Source: an uncultured Alphaproteobacteria bacterium | GTDB taxonomy: Bacteria; Pseudomonadota; Alphaproteobacteria; UBA2966 | DNA: 64,000 nucleotides | Assembly: GCA_958295725.1 (NCBI GenBank) | Contig: OY282368.1 | Span: 2,564,001-2,628,000 of the forward strand | Direction of reading: 5' to 3' | Shown: piece by piece, positions 8,678-17,868 of the stretch | Layout of the letters: each line of letters opens with the position of its first letter | How positions within the stretch are numbered: the stretch's first letter is position 1 | Position numbers and translations under genes: made by a program | Notes under the pieces: model-generated | What the model saw: only the letters and a program-made list of their open reading frames with translations | Database searches by the model: none | Told to the model about the DNA's origin: nothing

Positions 8678-8814
8678 GGTGGCGCGGACTATACAGCACA
8701 TACCGCGCGAGCCGCGCTTGCGGCCGCCTCCCTCCGGCGCGGTCTCCGCGGCGAGAAAACCCTGTGCCCCCTGAGGTAGACTCCGCTCCGGAAGACAGCA
8801 CAGGGAGAAATGCC

Positions 8815-10185
8815 ATGGCCTTCGACCCGTACTCCGACGCCGTCGCGCTGGCGCGCGCCTACCGGACCGGCGAGACCGCCGCGGCCGAGGCGGTCGACGC
8901 GCTCCTGGACCGGATCGAGACGCACGATCCGAAGCTCGGCGCGTTCCAGGCGCTCTACGCGGACGAAGCCCGCGCCGCCGCCGGCGCCGTCGACGGGGCG
9001 ATGCGGTCGGGACACGCCGTCGGCCCCTTTCACGGTATCCCCTTCGCCCTCAAGGACATCGTCGACGTCGAGGGACGAGTCACGACGGGCGGGTCGGCCG
9101 CCATGACCGACCGCGTGTCACCGTCCACGGCGACGGTGGCCCGGCGGCTGCTCGCCGCGGGCGGCATCCTCGTCGGCAAGACCAAGACAGTCGAGGTCGC
9201 CATGGGCGGCTGGGGCACCAACCAACGCATGGGCACGCCCTGGAACCCCTGGGACCTGGAGACCCACCGCGCGCCGGGCGGCTCGTCGAGCGGCTCCGGC
9301 GTCGCCGTGGCCGCGGGGTTCGTCCCCTGCGCCGTCGGCACGGACACGGGCGGGTCGGTCCGCGCGCCGGCGGGGTGGAACGGCATCGTCGGGCTCAAGG
9401 TCACCGAAGGGTTTCTGCCGACCGACGGGATCGTCCCCCTCTCGCACACGCTCGACACCCCGGGTCCGATGGTCCGCTCGGTGCGCGACGCCGCCTTCAT
9501 GCTCGACGTCATGGCGGGCCGTGAATCCCACGAGCTCGAGACGCACCTGGGCGAGGGCGAAGCGCCGGCGGGCATCGACGGCCTGCGCCTCGGCGTCTTC
9601 GCCGAAAGGGACCGGGAGCCCATCGACGCCGACATCCTGGCGCTCTACGACGCGGCGCTGGACCGCCTTCGCTCGCTCGGCGCGGAGACGGTTCCCTTCG
9701 AGCCGCCCGTCTCTTACGAGACCATGGCCGAGGCCAACGGCTTCATCTTCGCGGCGGAAGGGTACGCCCATCACGGCGAACTGATGCAGGACGCGAGCGC
9801 GCCGGTCGACGAGGACGTGCGCCCGCGCATCCTCCAGGGCGGGAAGGTCGCGGCCCACGAGTACATCGCCGCCATGCTGAAGCGCCGGGAACATATCGCC
9901 CGGTTCCTCGCGGCCATGCGGGGCCTCGCCGCCCTGGCCACGCCGACGCTGCGCACCGGCGCCGTCCCGGTCGCCGACATCGACCAGAAGGACATACCGG
10001 CCCACCTCACGCGCCCGTTCAACTATCTCGCCATGTGCGCGTTGTCGGCACCCATGGGGTCGACGCTCGCGGGGCTTCCGGGCGGATTGCAGATCGCGGC
10101 GCGCGGCGGCGACGAGGCGACGGCGCTCCGGATCGGCGCCGCGTTCGAGGCGTCGCTGGGGCCGTTCCGGCCACCGCCGCTATAG
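8815..10185 (+). CDS. Amidase (amidase signature family)
   Basis: A 456-residue cytoplasmic amidase. The catalytic Lys is K80 in PFALKDIVD, the glycine/serine-rich loop is GGSSSGSG (155-162) with the cis-Ser, and the nucleophile is S181 in GTDTGGSVRAPAG. Together these form the Ser-cisSer-Lys triad. The family hydrolyses amides, including aryl and aliphatic amides and glutaminyl-tRNA precursors. With no gatB or gatC neighbours and a catabolic context, a small-molecule amidase is likelier than GatA. The ATG at 8815 has GGGA ten bases upstream. A Rieske oxygenase follows 46 bp later on the same strand. Confidence 0.85.
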   Translation: MAFDPYSDAVALARAYRTGETAAAEAVDALLDRIETHDPKLGAFQALYADEARAAAGAVDGAMRSGHAVGPFHGIPFALKDIVDVEGRVTTGGSAAMTDRVSPSTATVARRLLAAGGILVGKTKTVEVAMGGWGTNQRMGTPWNPWDLETHRAPGGSSSGSGVAVAAGFVPCAVGTDTGGSVRAPAGWNGIVGLKVTEGFLPTDGIVPLSHTLDTPGPMVRSVRDAAFMLDVMAGRESHELETHLGEGEAPAGIDGLRLGVFAERDREPIDADILALYDAALDRLRSLGAETVPFEPPVSYETMAEANGFIFAAEGYAHHGELMQDASAPVDEDVRPRILQGGKVAAHEYIAAMLKRREHIARFLAAMRGLAALATPTLRTGAVPVADIDQKDIPAHLTRPFNYLAMCALSAPMGSTLAGLPGGLQIAARGGDEATALRIGAAFEASLGPFRPPPL

Positions 10186-10231
10186 CGATGCGGGCCGGAA
10201 AACCGGTGGGTGGCCGGAAGGGATCGGGAAC

Positions 10232-11260
10232 ATGACCTTCGTGAAAAACGCCTGGTACGTGGCCGGATGGAGCGACGAGTTCGGGCACCGGCTGCATCCA
10301 GTCAGGATCCTTGGCGAGGACCTGGTCATGTACCGGGCCTCGACCGGCGAGGTCGCGGCGCTGAAGGACCGCTGCCCACACAAGCTGTTGCCGCTGTCCA
10401 GGGGGCGGCTGATCGACGACCGGATCGAATGCGGCTATCACGGCACGACCTTCGGCGCCGACGGCAGATGCACGCGGATCCCCGGTCAGCCCCGGATTCC
10501 ACCCACGGCCCGTGTCCGAGCCTTTCCGGTCCACGAACGTCACGACATCGTCTGGGTGTGGATGGGCGACCCGGAGAAGGCGGACGCGAGCGCCGTATTC
10601 GACCTTCCGCAGATGTCGGATCCGGCCTGGGACAGCCACCGGGGCGACGCGCTGCACATCCGGTCCGGCTACATCAATGTGGCGGAAAATCTGGTCGATC
10701 CGGCGCACGTGACCTACGTCCACCCGACCACGCTGGGCAGCGCGGCTCATGCCGCCGTACCCGTGGAGTACGAGACCGACGGCGATCCGATCCTGGCCTA
10801 CCGCTGGATCCGCGACGCCCCCCCGATCCCGCTGTTCGCCCGGCTCGGCCTGTTCGAGGGGAACGTGGACCGCTGGCAGTATTTCCATCTCCACCTGCCG
10901 AGCACCGCCGTGATCGATTTCGGCAGCGCCGACGCCGATCCGGAGTCGACGGGAGACCGCCGGCGCGAGGGCGTCCGGATATTCGCCCTCCATTTCCTGA
11001 CGCCCGTCGCCGCGAACCACACGATCGACCGCTGGATGCACATCCGCAACACCAGGATCGGAGACGAGGAATTCGCCCGCGCGCTGGATGAATCCTTCCG
11101 CGTCGCCTTCGCCGAGGACAAGAACATCCTCGAGGCGGTCCAGATCGAGGAGGAAAAGCCGCGGGACGACGAGTTCCGGCTCCAGTTGGCCATAGACCCG
11201 GCCTGTATCGCCTACCGGGCGCGCATCGACGAACTCGCGGAGGCCGAACGGCTCCCGTAG
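10232..11260 (+). CDS. Rieske [2Fe-2S] oxygenase, vanillate demethylase oxygenase (VanA)-like
   Basis: A 342-residue terminal oxygenase. The Rieske centre is C48-x-H50 and C67-x2-H70 (DRCPHK...ECGYHG). The mononuclear iron site is NLVDPAHVTYVH, with H159 and H164 and bridging D156. Length and the starting block MTFVKNAWYVAGWSDE match the VanA/PobA-type group that O-demethylates or hydroxylates aromatic ethers and acids with electrons from a separate reductase. No ferredoxin-reductase gene is nearby, so it must borrow one. It may be cotranscribed with the upstream amidase, suggesting amide then ring or ether attack on one compound; that is inference. Confidence 0.85.
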   Translation: MTFVKNAWYVAGWSDEFGHRLHPVRILGEDLVMYRASTGEVAALKDRCPHKLLPLSRGRLIDDRIECGYHGTTFGADGRCTRIPGQPRIPPTARVRAFPVHERHDIVWVWMGDPEKADASAVFDLPQMSDPAWDSHRGDALHIRSGYINVAENLVDPAHVTYVHPTTLGSAAHAAVPVEYETDGDPILAYRWIRDAPPIPLFARLGLFEGNVDRWQYFHLHLPSTAVIDFGSADADPESTGDRRREGVRIFALHFLTPVAANHTIDRWMHIRNTRIGDEEFARALDESFRVAFAEDKNILEAVQIEEEKPRDDEFRLQLAIDPACIAYRARIDELAEAERLP

Positions 11261-11271
11261 GGTGGCCGCGG

Positions 11272-12231
11272 TCAGCGGTTGCGAGGCAGAATGCGGCGGA
11301 CGCCGTTCCACTGGCCGTGAAGGGTCTCGCGGTAGAACACGTAGAGGCCGCCACCGACGATCAACGCCATGCCCGACATGGCGGTGGCGTCGGGCCAGTC
11401 TCCCCACAGCATGGCGCCCCAGAACAGGGAGAGCGGAAGCGCCGCGTACTCGAACGGCGCGAGGACGGCGGGCCGCGCCACCCGGTAGGCCTGGAACAGC
11501 AGATAGGCGCCGATGGAGGCCATGACTCCACAGCCCGACAAGAGCGCGACCTCCTGGCCGGCCGGCCACGACCACGCCCGCAGCAGGAAATCGATGCTCG
11601 GGTGATCGGAGCCGGCGAATCGGCCGTCGCCGATCGCCAGTCCGACGGCGACGCTGACGATCGCGAACGCGACGTGCACGTAAAACGCCATCGACGATGC
11701 CCGATCGGTGGCTCCGAGCCGCCGGGTCACGATCTGGAGAAACGCGTAGGCGAGCGCCGCGCCCGCGGGAAACAGAGCCACGGGGTCGAAGGTCTCCTCC
11801 GCCGGGCGAAGCATGACGATCATCCCCGCCATGCCCACGATAACGGCGGCCCAGCGTCGTACCCCGACCCGTTCCCCGAGGAGGGGAACGGACAATGCCG
11901 TGATGAACAGCGGGGCGAGGAAGAAAATGGCGGTCACCTCCGCCAGCGGCATGCTCGCCATCCCCATGAAGAAGCAGACGTTCGCCGTGATAAGGAGAAC
12001 GGCCCGGGTCGCGTGCAGGGCCGGCCGCCGTGTCCTGAGCAGGCCGAAGCCGCCTTCGAGCCGCATGATCGCCAGGGTGATCGCGACGGCGACGACCGAT
12101 CGGGCGAGCATGATCTCGTGGAGCGGAAGCGCGACGCTGAGCCATTTGATCAGGGCGTCCTGAAGGGTCAGCGCGAGGACGCCGCCGAATACGCAGACGA
12201 TTCCGAGCCGCGCCCGATGCGCGCGAGGCAA
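11272..12231 (-). CDS. EamA/DMT-family transporter
   Basis: About 319 residues with roughly ten hydrophobic segments in two repeated halves, typical of the drug/metabolite transporter superfamily (LGIVCVFGGVLALTLQDAL at the N-terminus, EYAALPLSLFWGAMLWGD late). It probably moves small metabolites across the inner membrane; the substrate is unknown. No ATG fits the first helix. I chose TTG at 12231, just ahead of PRAHRARLGIVCVF; another TTG at 12258, overlapping the stop of the amidohydrolase gene, is possible. It lies 19 bp after that gene on the same strand, suggesting an operon that imports or exports the amidohydrolase's substrate or product. Confidence 0.8.
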   Translation of the reverse strand: MPRAHRARLGIVCVFGGVLALTLQDALIKWLSVALPLHEIMLARSVVAVAITLAIMRLEGGFGLLRTRRPALHATRAVLLITANVCFFMGMASMPLAEVTAIFFLAPLFITALSVPLLGERVGVRRWAAVIVGMAGMIVMLRPAEETFDPVALFPAGAALAYAFLQIVTRRLGATDRASSMAFYVHVAFAIVSVAVGLAIGDGRFAGSDHPSIDFLLRAWSWPAGQEVALLSGCGVMASIGAYLLFQAYRVARPAVLAPFEYAALPLSLFWGAMLWGDWPDATAMSGMALIVGGGLYVFYRETLHGQWNGVRRILPRNR

Positions 12232-12250
12232 AGACGCGGAGCGCGGGGCG

Positions 12251-13522
12251 TCAGGCAAGCCGGTCCACGGCGACTTCGCCACCCTTGACCACCAGCTTGA
12301 TGCGCCTCTTGTCCTGAAGACGCGAGATGTCCTCGAGCGGATTGCCATCGACGGCGATGACGTCGGCGATCTTGCCGGTCTCGACGGTCCCCAGCTCGTC
12401 GACCATGTCGAGCGCGTCGGCGGCGTTCCGCGTCGCCGTCTGGATGGCTTCCATTTCGGTAAGGCCCAGGGACACGTAGATCGCCAGCTCCCGCGCGTTG
12501 GAGCCGAACGTGGGATGCCAGCACGTGTCGGTGCCCATGGCGAACCTGACGCCCGCCTCGCGATAGCGCTCGAAAGAGGAGAAGCAGTTGGCGGCGATCT
12601 CCCGGGCTTGGGAGAGGACGTACTCCTCGGTGCCGCGGCGGCGGCGTTCCTCGATGACCGACTCCTCCCTGAGCGCCAGGGTCGGCACGTTGTAGCGCCC
12701 CGAGGCCGCCAGCCGCGAGACGGCCTCGTCGTCCACGTAGGTGCAGTGCTCGATCGTGTCCACGCCCGCGTCGAGGGCCATCCTGACGGACAGCGGCGTA
12801 TGGCAGTGGGCGGCCACGGGCTTCTGGAAGGCGTGGCCCTCGTCGACGACGGCATCGAGCTCTTCCGCGGTCATGTTGCGGTCCCACAAATCGTCATGGC
12901 GGTCGAACGAGCACTGCCCGCCGGACACGCACGTCTTGAGGAAATCGGCGCCGTCGCGGAGGTTCCGGCGGGACGCGCGGCGGATGTCCCAAGGGCCGTC
13001 GCCGTAACGCTCCGGATCCCGGGGGACGACCCGCGGCTGCATCCGGTCGTGGTGGCTTCCGGTCGTCAGTACGAAACCGCCGGCGACGAGGCGGGGACCG
13101 GGGAGCTTTCCCGCCGCGATGGCGTCGCGCAGCGCGCCCATCTCCTGCACGAAGTTCCGGCCTTGCGCCGTCACCCAGTCCATGTCGCGCAATGTCGTGA
13201 AGCCGGACTCGAGCAGAACCCGCGCGTTCTTGGCGGCGTCGATCAACATCTCGGCCGGTGTGCGGATGACGTTCGCGAGCTCGAGGTGTGCGTAGTCGCC
13301 GTCGTTCGCCGCCGCGAGGTGGACGTGCAGGTCCATCATGCCCGGCATAAGGACGCAATCGCCGCAGTCGATCACGCGGGCCCCGGCGGTGCGGCCGACG
13401 CCGCCCTTACCCTCGACCCCGGTTATGCGCCCGTCCTCGATCGCGATCTCGGGATCCGGAACCGGTTCGCCTCCGTTGCCATCGATCAGCAAGCCGCCCT
13501 TGAGTATCAGCGTTTCCAGCAT
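12251..13522 (-). CDS. Metal-dependent amidohydrolase (imidazolonepropionase/prolidase-like)
   Basis: A 423-residue TIM-barrel amidohydrolase. Metal ligands are visible: H66 and H68 in MDLHVHL, the carboxylated-Lys candidate in FLKTCVSGG, His in AHCHT and IEHCT, and the catalytic Asp in MGTDTC. The N- and C-terminal beta-sandwich (LKGGLLIDGNGGEP, GKIADVIAVDGNPLEDI) is typical of the family that hydrolyses cyclic amides, lactones or dipeptides such as Xaa-Pro and Xaa-Arg substrates. It shares a strand and probable operon with the downstream EamA transporter. The precise substrate is not readable. Confidence 0.85.
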   Translation of the reverse strand: MLETLILKGGLLIDGNGGEPVPDPEIAIEDGRITGVEGKGGVGRTAGARVIDCGDCVLMPGMMDLHVHLAAANDGDYAHLELANVIRTPAEMLIDAAKNARVLLESGFTTLRDMDWVTAQGRNFVQEMGALRDAIAAGKLPGPRLVAGGFVLTTGSHHDRMQPRVVPRDPERYGDGPWDIRRASRRNLRDGADFLKTCVSGGQCSFDRHDDLWDRNMTAEELDAVVDEGHAFQKPVAAHCHTPLSVRMALDAGVDTIEHCTYVDDEAVSRLAASGRYNVPTLALREESVIEERRRRGTEEYVLSQAREIAANCFSSFERYREAGVRFAMGTDTCWHPTFGSNARELAIYVSLGLTEMEAIQTATRNAADALDMVDELGTVETGKIADVIAVDGNPLEDISRLQDKRRIKLVVKGGEVAVDRLA

Positions 13523-13556
13523 CGCCTTCCCCTCCGCGTCCGTGTCTGTCTCGGAA

Positions 13557-13697
13557 CCCGGCCACGCCGAACGCTACCTCGCCAGCTTCGCTTGGCGCTG
13601 CAACCGCCGCCGCCAACTCCGGACCACGATCCCCCGCTTCGTCCATAGCGCCGCGCGCACCCGGCCCATCCCCTATCGTATGCTCATCGTCGGATGA
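13557..13697 (+). pseudogene. Remnant of an ISXO2-like (IS1595-family) transposase C-terminus
   Basis: Read on the plus strand, this piece encodes AERYLASFAWRCNRRRQLR, then IPRFVHSAARTRPIPYRMLI and a stop at 13695-13697. It resembles the C-terminal YLAEFxxRFNRR...PMPYRLL tail of ISXO2-like transposases. No catalytic core precedes it. It occupies the 321-bp gap between the divergent amidohydrolase and aldolase genes, which otherwise should hold the aldolase promoter. The family call is from memory of the tail motif. Confidence 0.45.
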
Positions 13698-13843
13698 ATT
13701 TCAGGGATAAACAGGAAGCTGCTTTGGCATCGTCGCGGGATGTCGGTGCCGTCGCCGCCGCCGGCCCCGTATACTGTCCGTTATAGACTGTGGATACGGT
13801 CCACGGCGCCGCCGACCGGGCTTTCACCGCGGGAGACAATCCG

Positions 13844-14625
13844 ATGAGCGACACGGCGGTTTCACGGAAACAGGACGCCATGGACGAGGCGGCGGAACGA
13901 TACGCCGCGCAAAGTCGGGATCCGGGATGGACGCCGACCCAGAAGCTCGCGCTCGCGTGCCGCATACTGGCGCGCGAGGGGCATGGCGCTGGCCTGGCGG
14001 GACAGATGACCGCCCGGGGCGGCCCGCCGGGCACGATGTGGACGCACCCTTACGGACTCGGGTTCGACGAGATCAGGGCCGGCGACTACATGCTGGTCGA
14101 CGACGACCTAACGTCCTCGAAGGCGACGGCACGCCCAATCCGGCGAACCGCTTCCATCTTCACGTCTACAGGGTGCGCCCCGACGTCCAGGCCATCGTCC
14201 ACACGCATCCTCCTCATGTCTCGGCCCTGTCGATGATCGGCGAGGAACTGGCCGTGTCGCACATGGACACCGCGATCCTCTACGAGGACTGCGCGTTCCT
14301 GCCCGACTGGCCAGGCGTACCGTTCGGAGACGGCGAGGGGGAATTGATCGCTGGCGCCCTCAGGGACAAGCGGGCGGTGCTGCTCGCCCATCACGGGCAG
14401 TTGTGCGCCGGCCGTTCCGTGGAGGAAGCCACGGTACTGGGCGTCACCATCGAGCATGCGGCCAAGCTCCAGTTGCTGGCGCGCGGCGCGGGCGCGATCC
14501 GGCCGATCGTTCCCGAGCTGGGACGCGAGGCCCGCGGCTGGAGATCGCGTCCGGAACAGGTCGCCCTCAACTTCCAGTACCACGCGCGACGGGTGCTGCG
14601 GGACGGCGACGACTGCCTGAATTGA
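13844..14625 (+). pseudogene. Class II aldolase/adducin-family protein, single-base frameshift
   Basis: The start ATG at 13844 has GGGAG upstream. The first frame runs through TPTQKLALACRILAREGHG and HPYGLGFDEIRAGDYMLVDDDL. Near 14110, CTAACGTCCTC reads out of frame; adding one A would give DDDLNVLEGDG. The second frame continues as NPANRFHLHVYRVRPD with IVHTHPPH (zinc-binding His pair) and AHHGQL to the stop at 14625. The restored product is about 260 residues, normal for the family of fuculose-phosphate-type aldolases and decarboxylase-like relatives. It is either a recent pseudogene or a base-calling error. It converges with the CitE-like gene 12 bp away. Confidence 0.8.
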
Positions 14626-14637
14626 GCCATCGACGGC

Positions 14638-15561
14638 TCAACCGTCCAGCGCCGGTTCCGACTCCCGCTTGCGGCGGTCCTTCTCCGCGACCGCGGCGGC
14701 GCGCGCCAGCAGGCGACGGGCCCGTTCGACCACCGGCGCATCGACCATCTTGCCGTCCACGACGATGGCGCCGAGGCCTTGGCCCACCGCCTCCTCGTAC
14801 GCCGCCACGATCTTCCCGGCGTCGGCGACCTCGTCGGCCGTCGGCGTCAATTCCGCGTTGAGAACGGGAACGCCGGACGGATGCACGCAGGCGGCGCCCT
14901 CGAAACCGAACCGCCTGGAGCGGCGCACCGTCTCCGCGAAAGCGGCGGCGTCGGCGTAGTCCGCCACCGTGCCGATGAATCCGAGCGGCATGATGCCCGC
15001 GGCACGGGCCGCGAGATGGGCGGTCTGCTTGGGGACGTACAGGGTCTCGGCGTCGGGCGTCATGCCGGCCTCCAGCGCAAAGTCCTCCGAGCCCAACGCC
15101 ATGGCGACGACCCGGGGATCCGCTCGGGCGATCTCCCCGGCGCGGAACCAGGCGGCGGGGCTCTCCACGACGACGACGAGTTTCGTCGATCCGGGATCGC
15201 TTCCCTGTTCGCGCTCTACCTCGGAGACGACCTCGGCGAGCAGCCGGACATGCTCCGCCGACTCGGTCTTCGAGAGCCACAGCGCGGCGGCGCCCGCGCG
15301 AACGGCGCCTTCGATGTCGGCCAAGGCCATGCGCAGCGGCCGATTGACGCGCACCAGGACGTCGGCCCCTCCCCGGCCCGCCGTCGCCACGGACCGCGGA
15401 AGCGCCTCCCGCGCGGCCGCCTTCTCCGCCGGCGGCACGCTGTCCTCAAGATCGAGGATGATCGCGTCCGCGTCGCGCGCGTGCGCGCGGGCGACGAACC
15501 GCGGGTTGTTGGCGGGCACGTACAACAGGGACCGCCAGACGAGCGTCCCACCGGCCGTCAT
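14638..15561 (-). CDS. HpcH/HpaI aldolase / citrate lyase beta (CitE)-like protein
   Basis: A 307-residue CitE-like TIM barrel: SLLYVPANNPRFVARA at the N-terminus, DAIILDLEDSVPPAEK with the metal-binding Asp/Glu, VRVNRP, ALWLSKTESAEHV, VVVVESPAAWF and MALGSEDFALEAG. These enzymes cleave or form C-C bonds of (CoA-activated) hydroxy acids such as malyl-, citramalyl- or citryl-CoA. The ATG at 15561 overlaps the stop of the CaiB-type CoA-transferase gene (ATGA), so the pair is translationally coupled and plausibly acts in sequence: CoA activation, then retro-aldol cleavage. Confidence 0.85.
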   Translation of the reverse strand: MTAGGTLVWRSLLYVPANNPRFVARAHARDADAIILDLEDSVPPAEKAAAREALPRSVATAGRGGADVLVRVNRPLRMALADIEGAVRAGAAALWLSKTESAEHVRLLAEVVSEVEREQGSDPGSTKLVVVVESPAAWFRAGEIARADPRVVAMALGSEDFALEAGMTPDAETLYVPKQTAHLAARAAGIMPLGFIGTVADYADAAAFAETVRRSRRFGFEGAACVHPSGVPVLNAELTPTADEVADAGKIVAAYEEAVGQGLGAIVVDGKMVDAPVVERARRLLARAAAVAEKDRRKRESEPALDG

Positions 15562-16820
15562 GGGCTTCCGCCCCCGGCCAGCGCCTCGATGTCCTCGGGC
15601 GCGTAGCCGAGGGATTCCAGTATCTCCACGGTGTGCTCGCCGAGCCGGGGCGCCGGCCGGGCGAACCCGCCCGGAGTTTCCGAGAGCCGGGGGACGACGT
15701 TGTGCATCGGCAGCGCCCCGAGATCTTCGTCCGGCGTCTGGATCAGCACCTCCCGCTCGATGAAATGCGGGTCCCGCACGATGTCGCCGATGTCGTTGAC
15801 CGGCGCGACGGTCGCGCCCGCTTCGCGGAAGACGGCGAGACATTGGTCCCGGTCCCGCACGCCGATCCATGCGCCGATCGTCTCGTCGATCTCGTCCCGG
15901 TGGTCGAGGCGCGCCTCGTTCGTGGCGAAGCGCGGATCGTCGATCATGTCCGCCCTGCCGATGGCAGCGAATATGCGGGCGGCCAATGGTTGCGTGGATC
16001 CCGACATCGCCAGCCACTTGCCGTCCCTGGTCCGATAGACGTTTCTCGGCGCCGCCGTGTTCGACCGGCTGCCGACCCGCTCCCGCGCCTTGCCGGTGAC
16101 TTGGTGCCACGCCGCCTCGGGCCCGAGAATCGAGAAGACGGGTTCCAGCAACGAGAGATCGACGATCTGGCCCCGGCAGGCGCCGCGCTCGCGAGACCGG
16201 ACGGCGATCAGCGTCGCCATCGCCCCGTACAACCCCGTCACCATGTCCGCCATGTGGATGGGCGGCAGCACCGGTTCGCGGTCGGCGAACCCGTTCCGGC
16301 AGGCGAACCCCGACATCGCCTCGACCAGGGTGCCGAAGCCGGGCCACTCGCGGTAGGGTCCGGTCTGGCCGAACCCGGACACCCGCACCACGACGAGATC
16401 GGGGTTCCGCTCCATCAGGACGTCCGGACCCAGGCCCATCTTCTCGAGAGTGCCCGGACGGTAGTTCTCGATGAACACGTCGGCGGTCGCCACCAGCCTG
16501 AGCAGGGCCTCCCTGGCGGCGTCGGTCCGGAGATCGAGCGCGAGGCTCCTCTTGTTGCGGCCGTACACCTTCCACGACAACGAATGTCCCTCGACCAGCC
16601 AGGCCCGAAGGGGATCCCCGGTCGCGGGCGCCTCGACCTTGATCACGTCCGCCCCATGGTCGGCGAGTTGCAGGCTGATCATGTTGCCGGCGAGCACGCG
16701 CGAGAGGTCGACCACCCGAAGCCCCTTCAGCGGGCCGCTGAATTCCGGATCGAACGCGACATGCCGGATCGTCCGAGGCGGCGCCTCGTCCGCTTCCGGC
16801 CGGTCGACGGCGACGGTCAT
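15558..16820 (-). CDS. CaiB/BaiF (family III) CoA-transferase
   Basis: A 420-residue family III CoA-transferase. It shows LKGLRVVDLSRVLAGN and LQLADHGADVIKVEAP at the N-terminus, GRNKRSLALDL, DVFIENYRPGTLEKMGLG, and the HMADMVTGLYGAMA segment with the catalytic Asp. The enzyme swaps CoA between carboxylic acids through an aspartyl-CoA intermediate. Its start at 16820 overlaps the stop of the upstream DUF547 gene, and its stop overlaps the start of the CitE-like gene, giving a tightly coupled three-gene unit. The family is used in itaconate, mesaconate, oxalate, bile-acid and carnitine metabolism; the substrate here is unknown. Confidence 0.87.
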   Translation of the reverse strand: MTVAVDRPEADEAPPRTIRHVAFDPEFSGPLKGLRVVDLSRVLAGNMISLQLADHGADVIKVEAPATGDPLRAWLVEGHSLSWKVYGRNKRSLALDLRTDAAREALLRLVATADVFIENYRPGTLEKMGLGPDVLMERNPDLVVVRVSGFGQTGPYREWPGFGTLVEAMSGFACRNGFADREPVLPPIHMADMVTGLYGAMATLIAVRSRERGACRGQIVDLSLLEPVFSILGPEAAWHQVTGKARERVGSRSNTAAPRNVYRTRDGKWLAMSGSTQPLAARIFAAIGRADMIDDPRFATNEARLDHRDEIDETIGAWIGVRDRDQCLAVFREAGATVAPVNDIGDIVRDPHFIEREVLIQTPDEDLGALPMHNVVPRLSETPGGFARPAPRLGEHTVEILESLGYAPEDIEALAGGGSP

Positions 16821-17716
16821 CGACGCGCCCCCAGGTCCCGCGTCGCCCCGCGCGCCGCGTCGTTCAACGCCCAATCGTAGGCGTGGTCGTCGACCCGTTC
16901 GACGCGCGCCAGCCGCGCGCGGAGGCCCGGCGACGCATGGCGCCGGAGATGGTCGAGGACCCCGGCGTCGTCGCCGCCGAAATCCTCCGCGAACCAACGG
17001 TAGATGCTGGAGACGACCAGGGCGTCGCCCGCGAAACGGACGCCGCGCGGATGGTTGACGTAGTCGCGCGCCGCCGCCTCCAGGGCGGCATCCAGGCCGG
17101 CGCCGGTATAGGCCGACCGGCGCAGGTCGGGACAGCCGAGCGAGGCGCAGTTGAGGGCGTAGTGGACGCGCGGGTCCCGCCAGATCGGCCGCAGGATGCG
17201 GTGCTCGATGTCGTTCAGCGTCAGCTCCACGCCCTCCACCGGGATCAGCGCCCGGTCCCACGGCCCTCTGGCGAACAGGCCCGGCGAGATGTCGATCTCG
17301 CGGATGTCGGACACCGGATAGTGCGCGAGGACCACCTGGGCGGTGAGCGCGTTGTAGAGGTTGATCCAGAATGCGCGCTGCTCGTCCGGCGCGTAGCCGC
17401 CGATGACGACGCCGGAGAGCATGGCGAGATAGCCGTCGAGCGCCGCCTCGTCGCGTGTCGTCACGTCGGCGTAGGCCACACGGGCGATTCCGTCGGCGCC
17501 CGGCAAGACGTAGGCCTCGAGGAAGCGGTCCCAGGCGCCATGGTCAATGGTCCGCGAATCGTCGGGATCGTTGGCGAGCCAGCGCTCCCAGAGCTCGGCG
17601 CGTGGCGCCGGGAACACGTCGAACAACCCCGCCCCCGCTGGCGCGCCGGCGACGAGGGCCGCCGTGAACAGCAGGCCGACGAGAGGCGGGCACCACGGCC
17701 GCGTTCTCCCTTTCAC
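16817..17716 (-). CDS. DUF547-domain secreted protein
   Basis: A 299-residue protein from a GTG at 17716, chosen because GCGAGG lies at good spacing and it starts a clear signal peptide (PLVGLLFTAALVAGAPAGAG). The mature part has the DUF547 pattern: RAFWINLYNALTAQVV, ELTLNDIEHRILR, and the hallmark VHYALNCASLGCPDL, with a later YRWFAEDF. It probably acts in the periplasm. DUF547 has no firm biochemical role, although the conserved Cys and His suggest a papain-like or transglutaminase-like fold. It is odd in sharing an ATGA-coupled operon with cytoplasmic CoA enzymes. Confidence 0.8.
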   Translation of the reverse strand: MKGRTRPWCPPLVGLLFTAALVAGAPAGAGLFDVFPAPRAELWERWLANDPDDSRTIDHGAWDRFLEAYVLPGADGIARVAYADVTTRDEAALDGYLAMLSGVVIGGYAPDEQRAFWINLYNALTAQVVLAHYPVSDIREIDISPGLFARGPWDRALIPVEGVELTLNDIEHRILRPIWRDPRVHYALNCASLGCPDLRRSAYTGAGLDAALEAAARDYVNHPRGVRFAGDALVVSSIYRWFAEDFGGDDAGVLDHLRRHASPGLRARLARVERVDDHAYDWALNDAARGATRDLGARR

Positions 17717-17868
17717 CTCATGCCTCGCGTAAAACTCCCCGTTCGCACGCCCCGGCACCGGACGACCGGCGGCGACCATAACCGTCCGACAGACGCGTGT
17801 CCCGGTTCGGTATGGTCGTCGTAAGTACTTTGATAAGGACAAACAGGGAAATTATATTCGAAACCATC

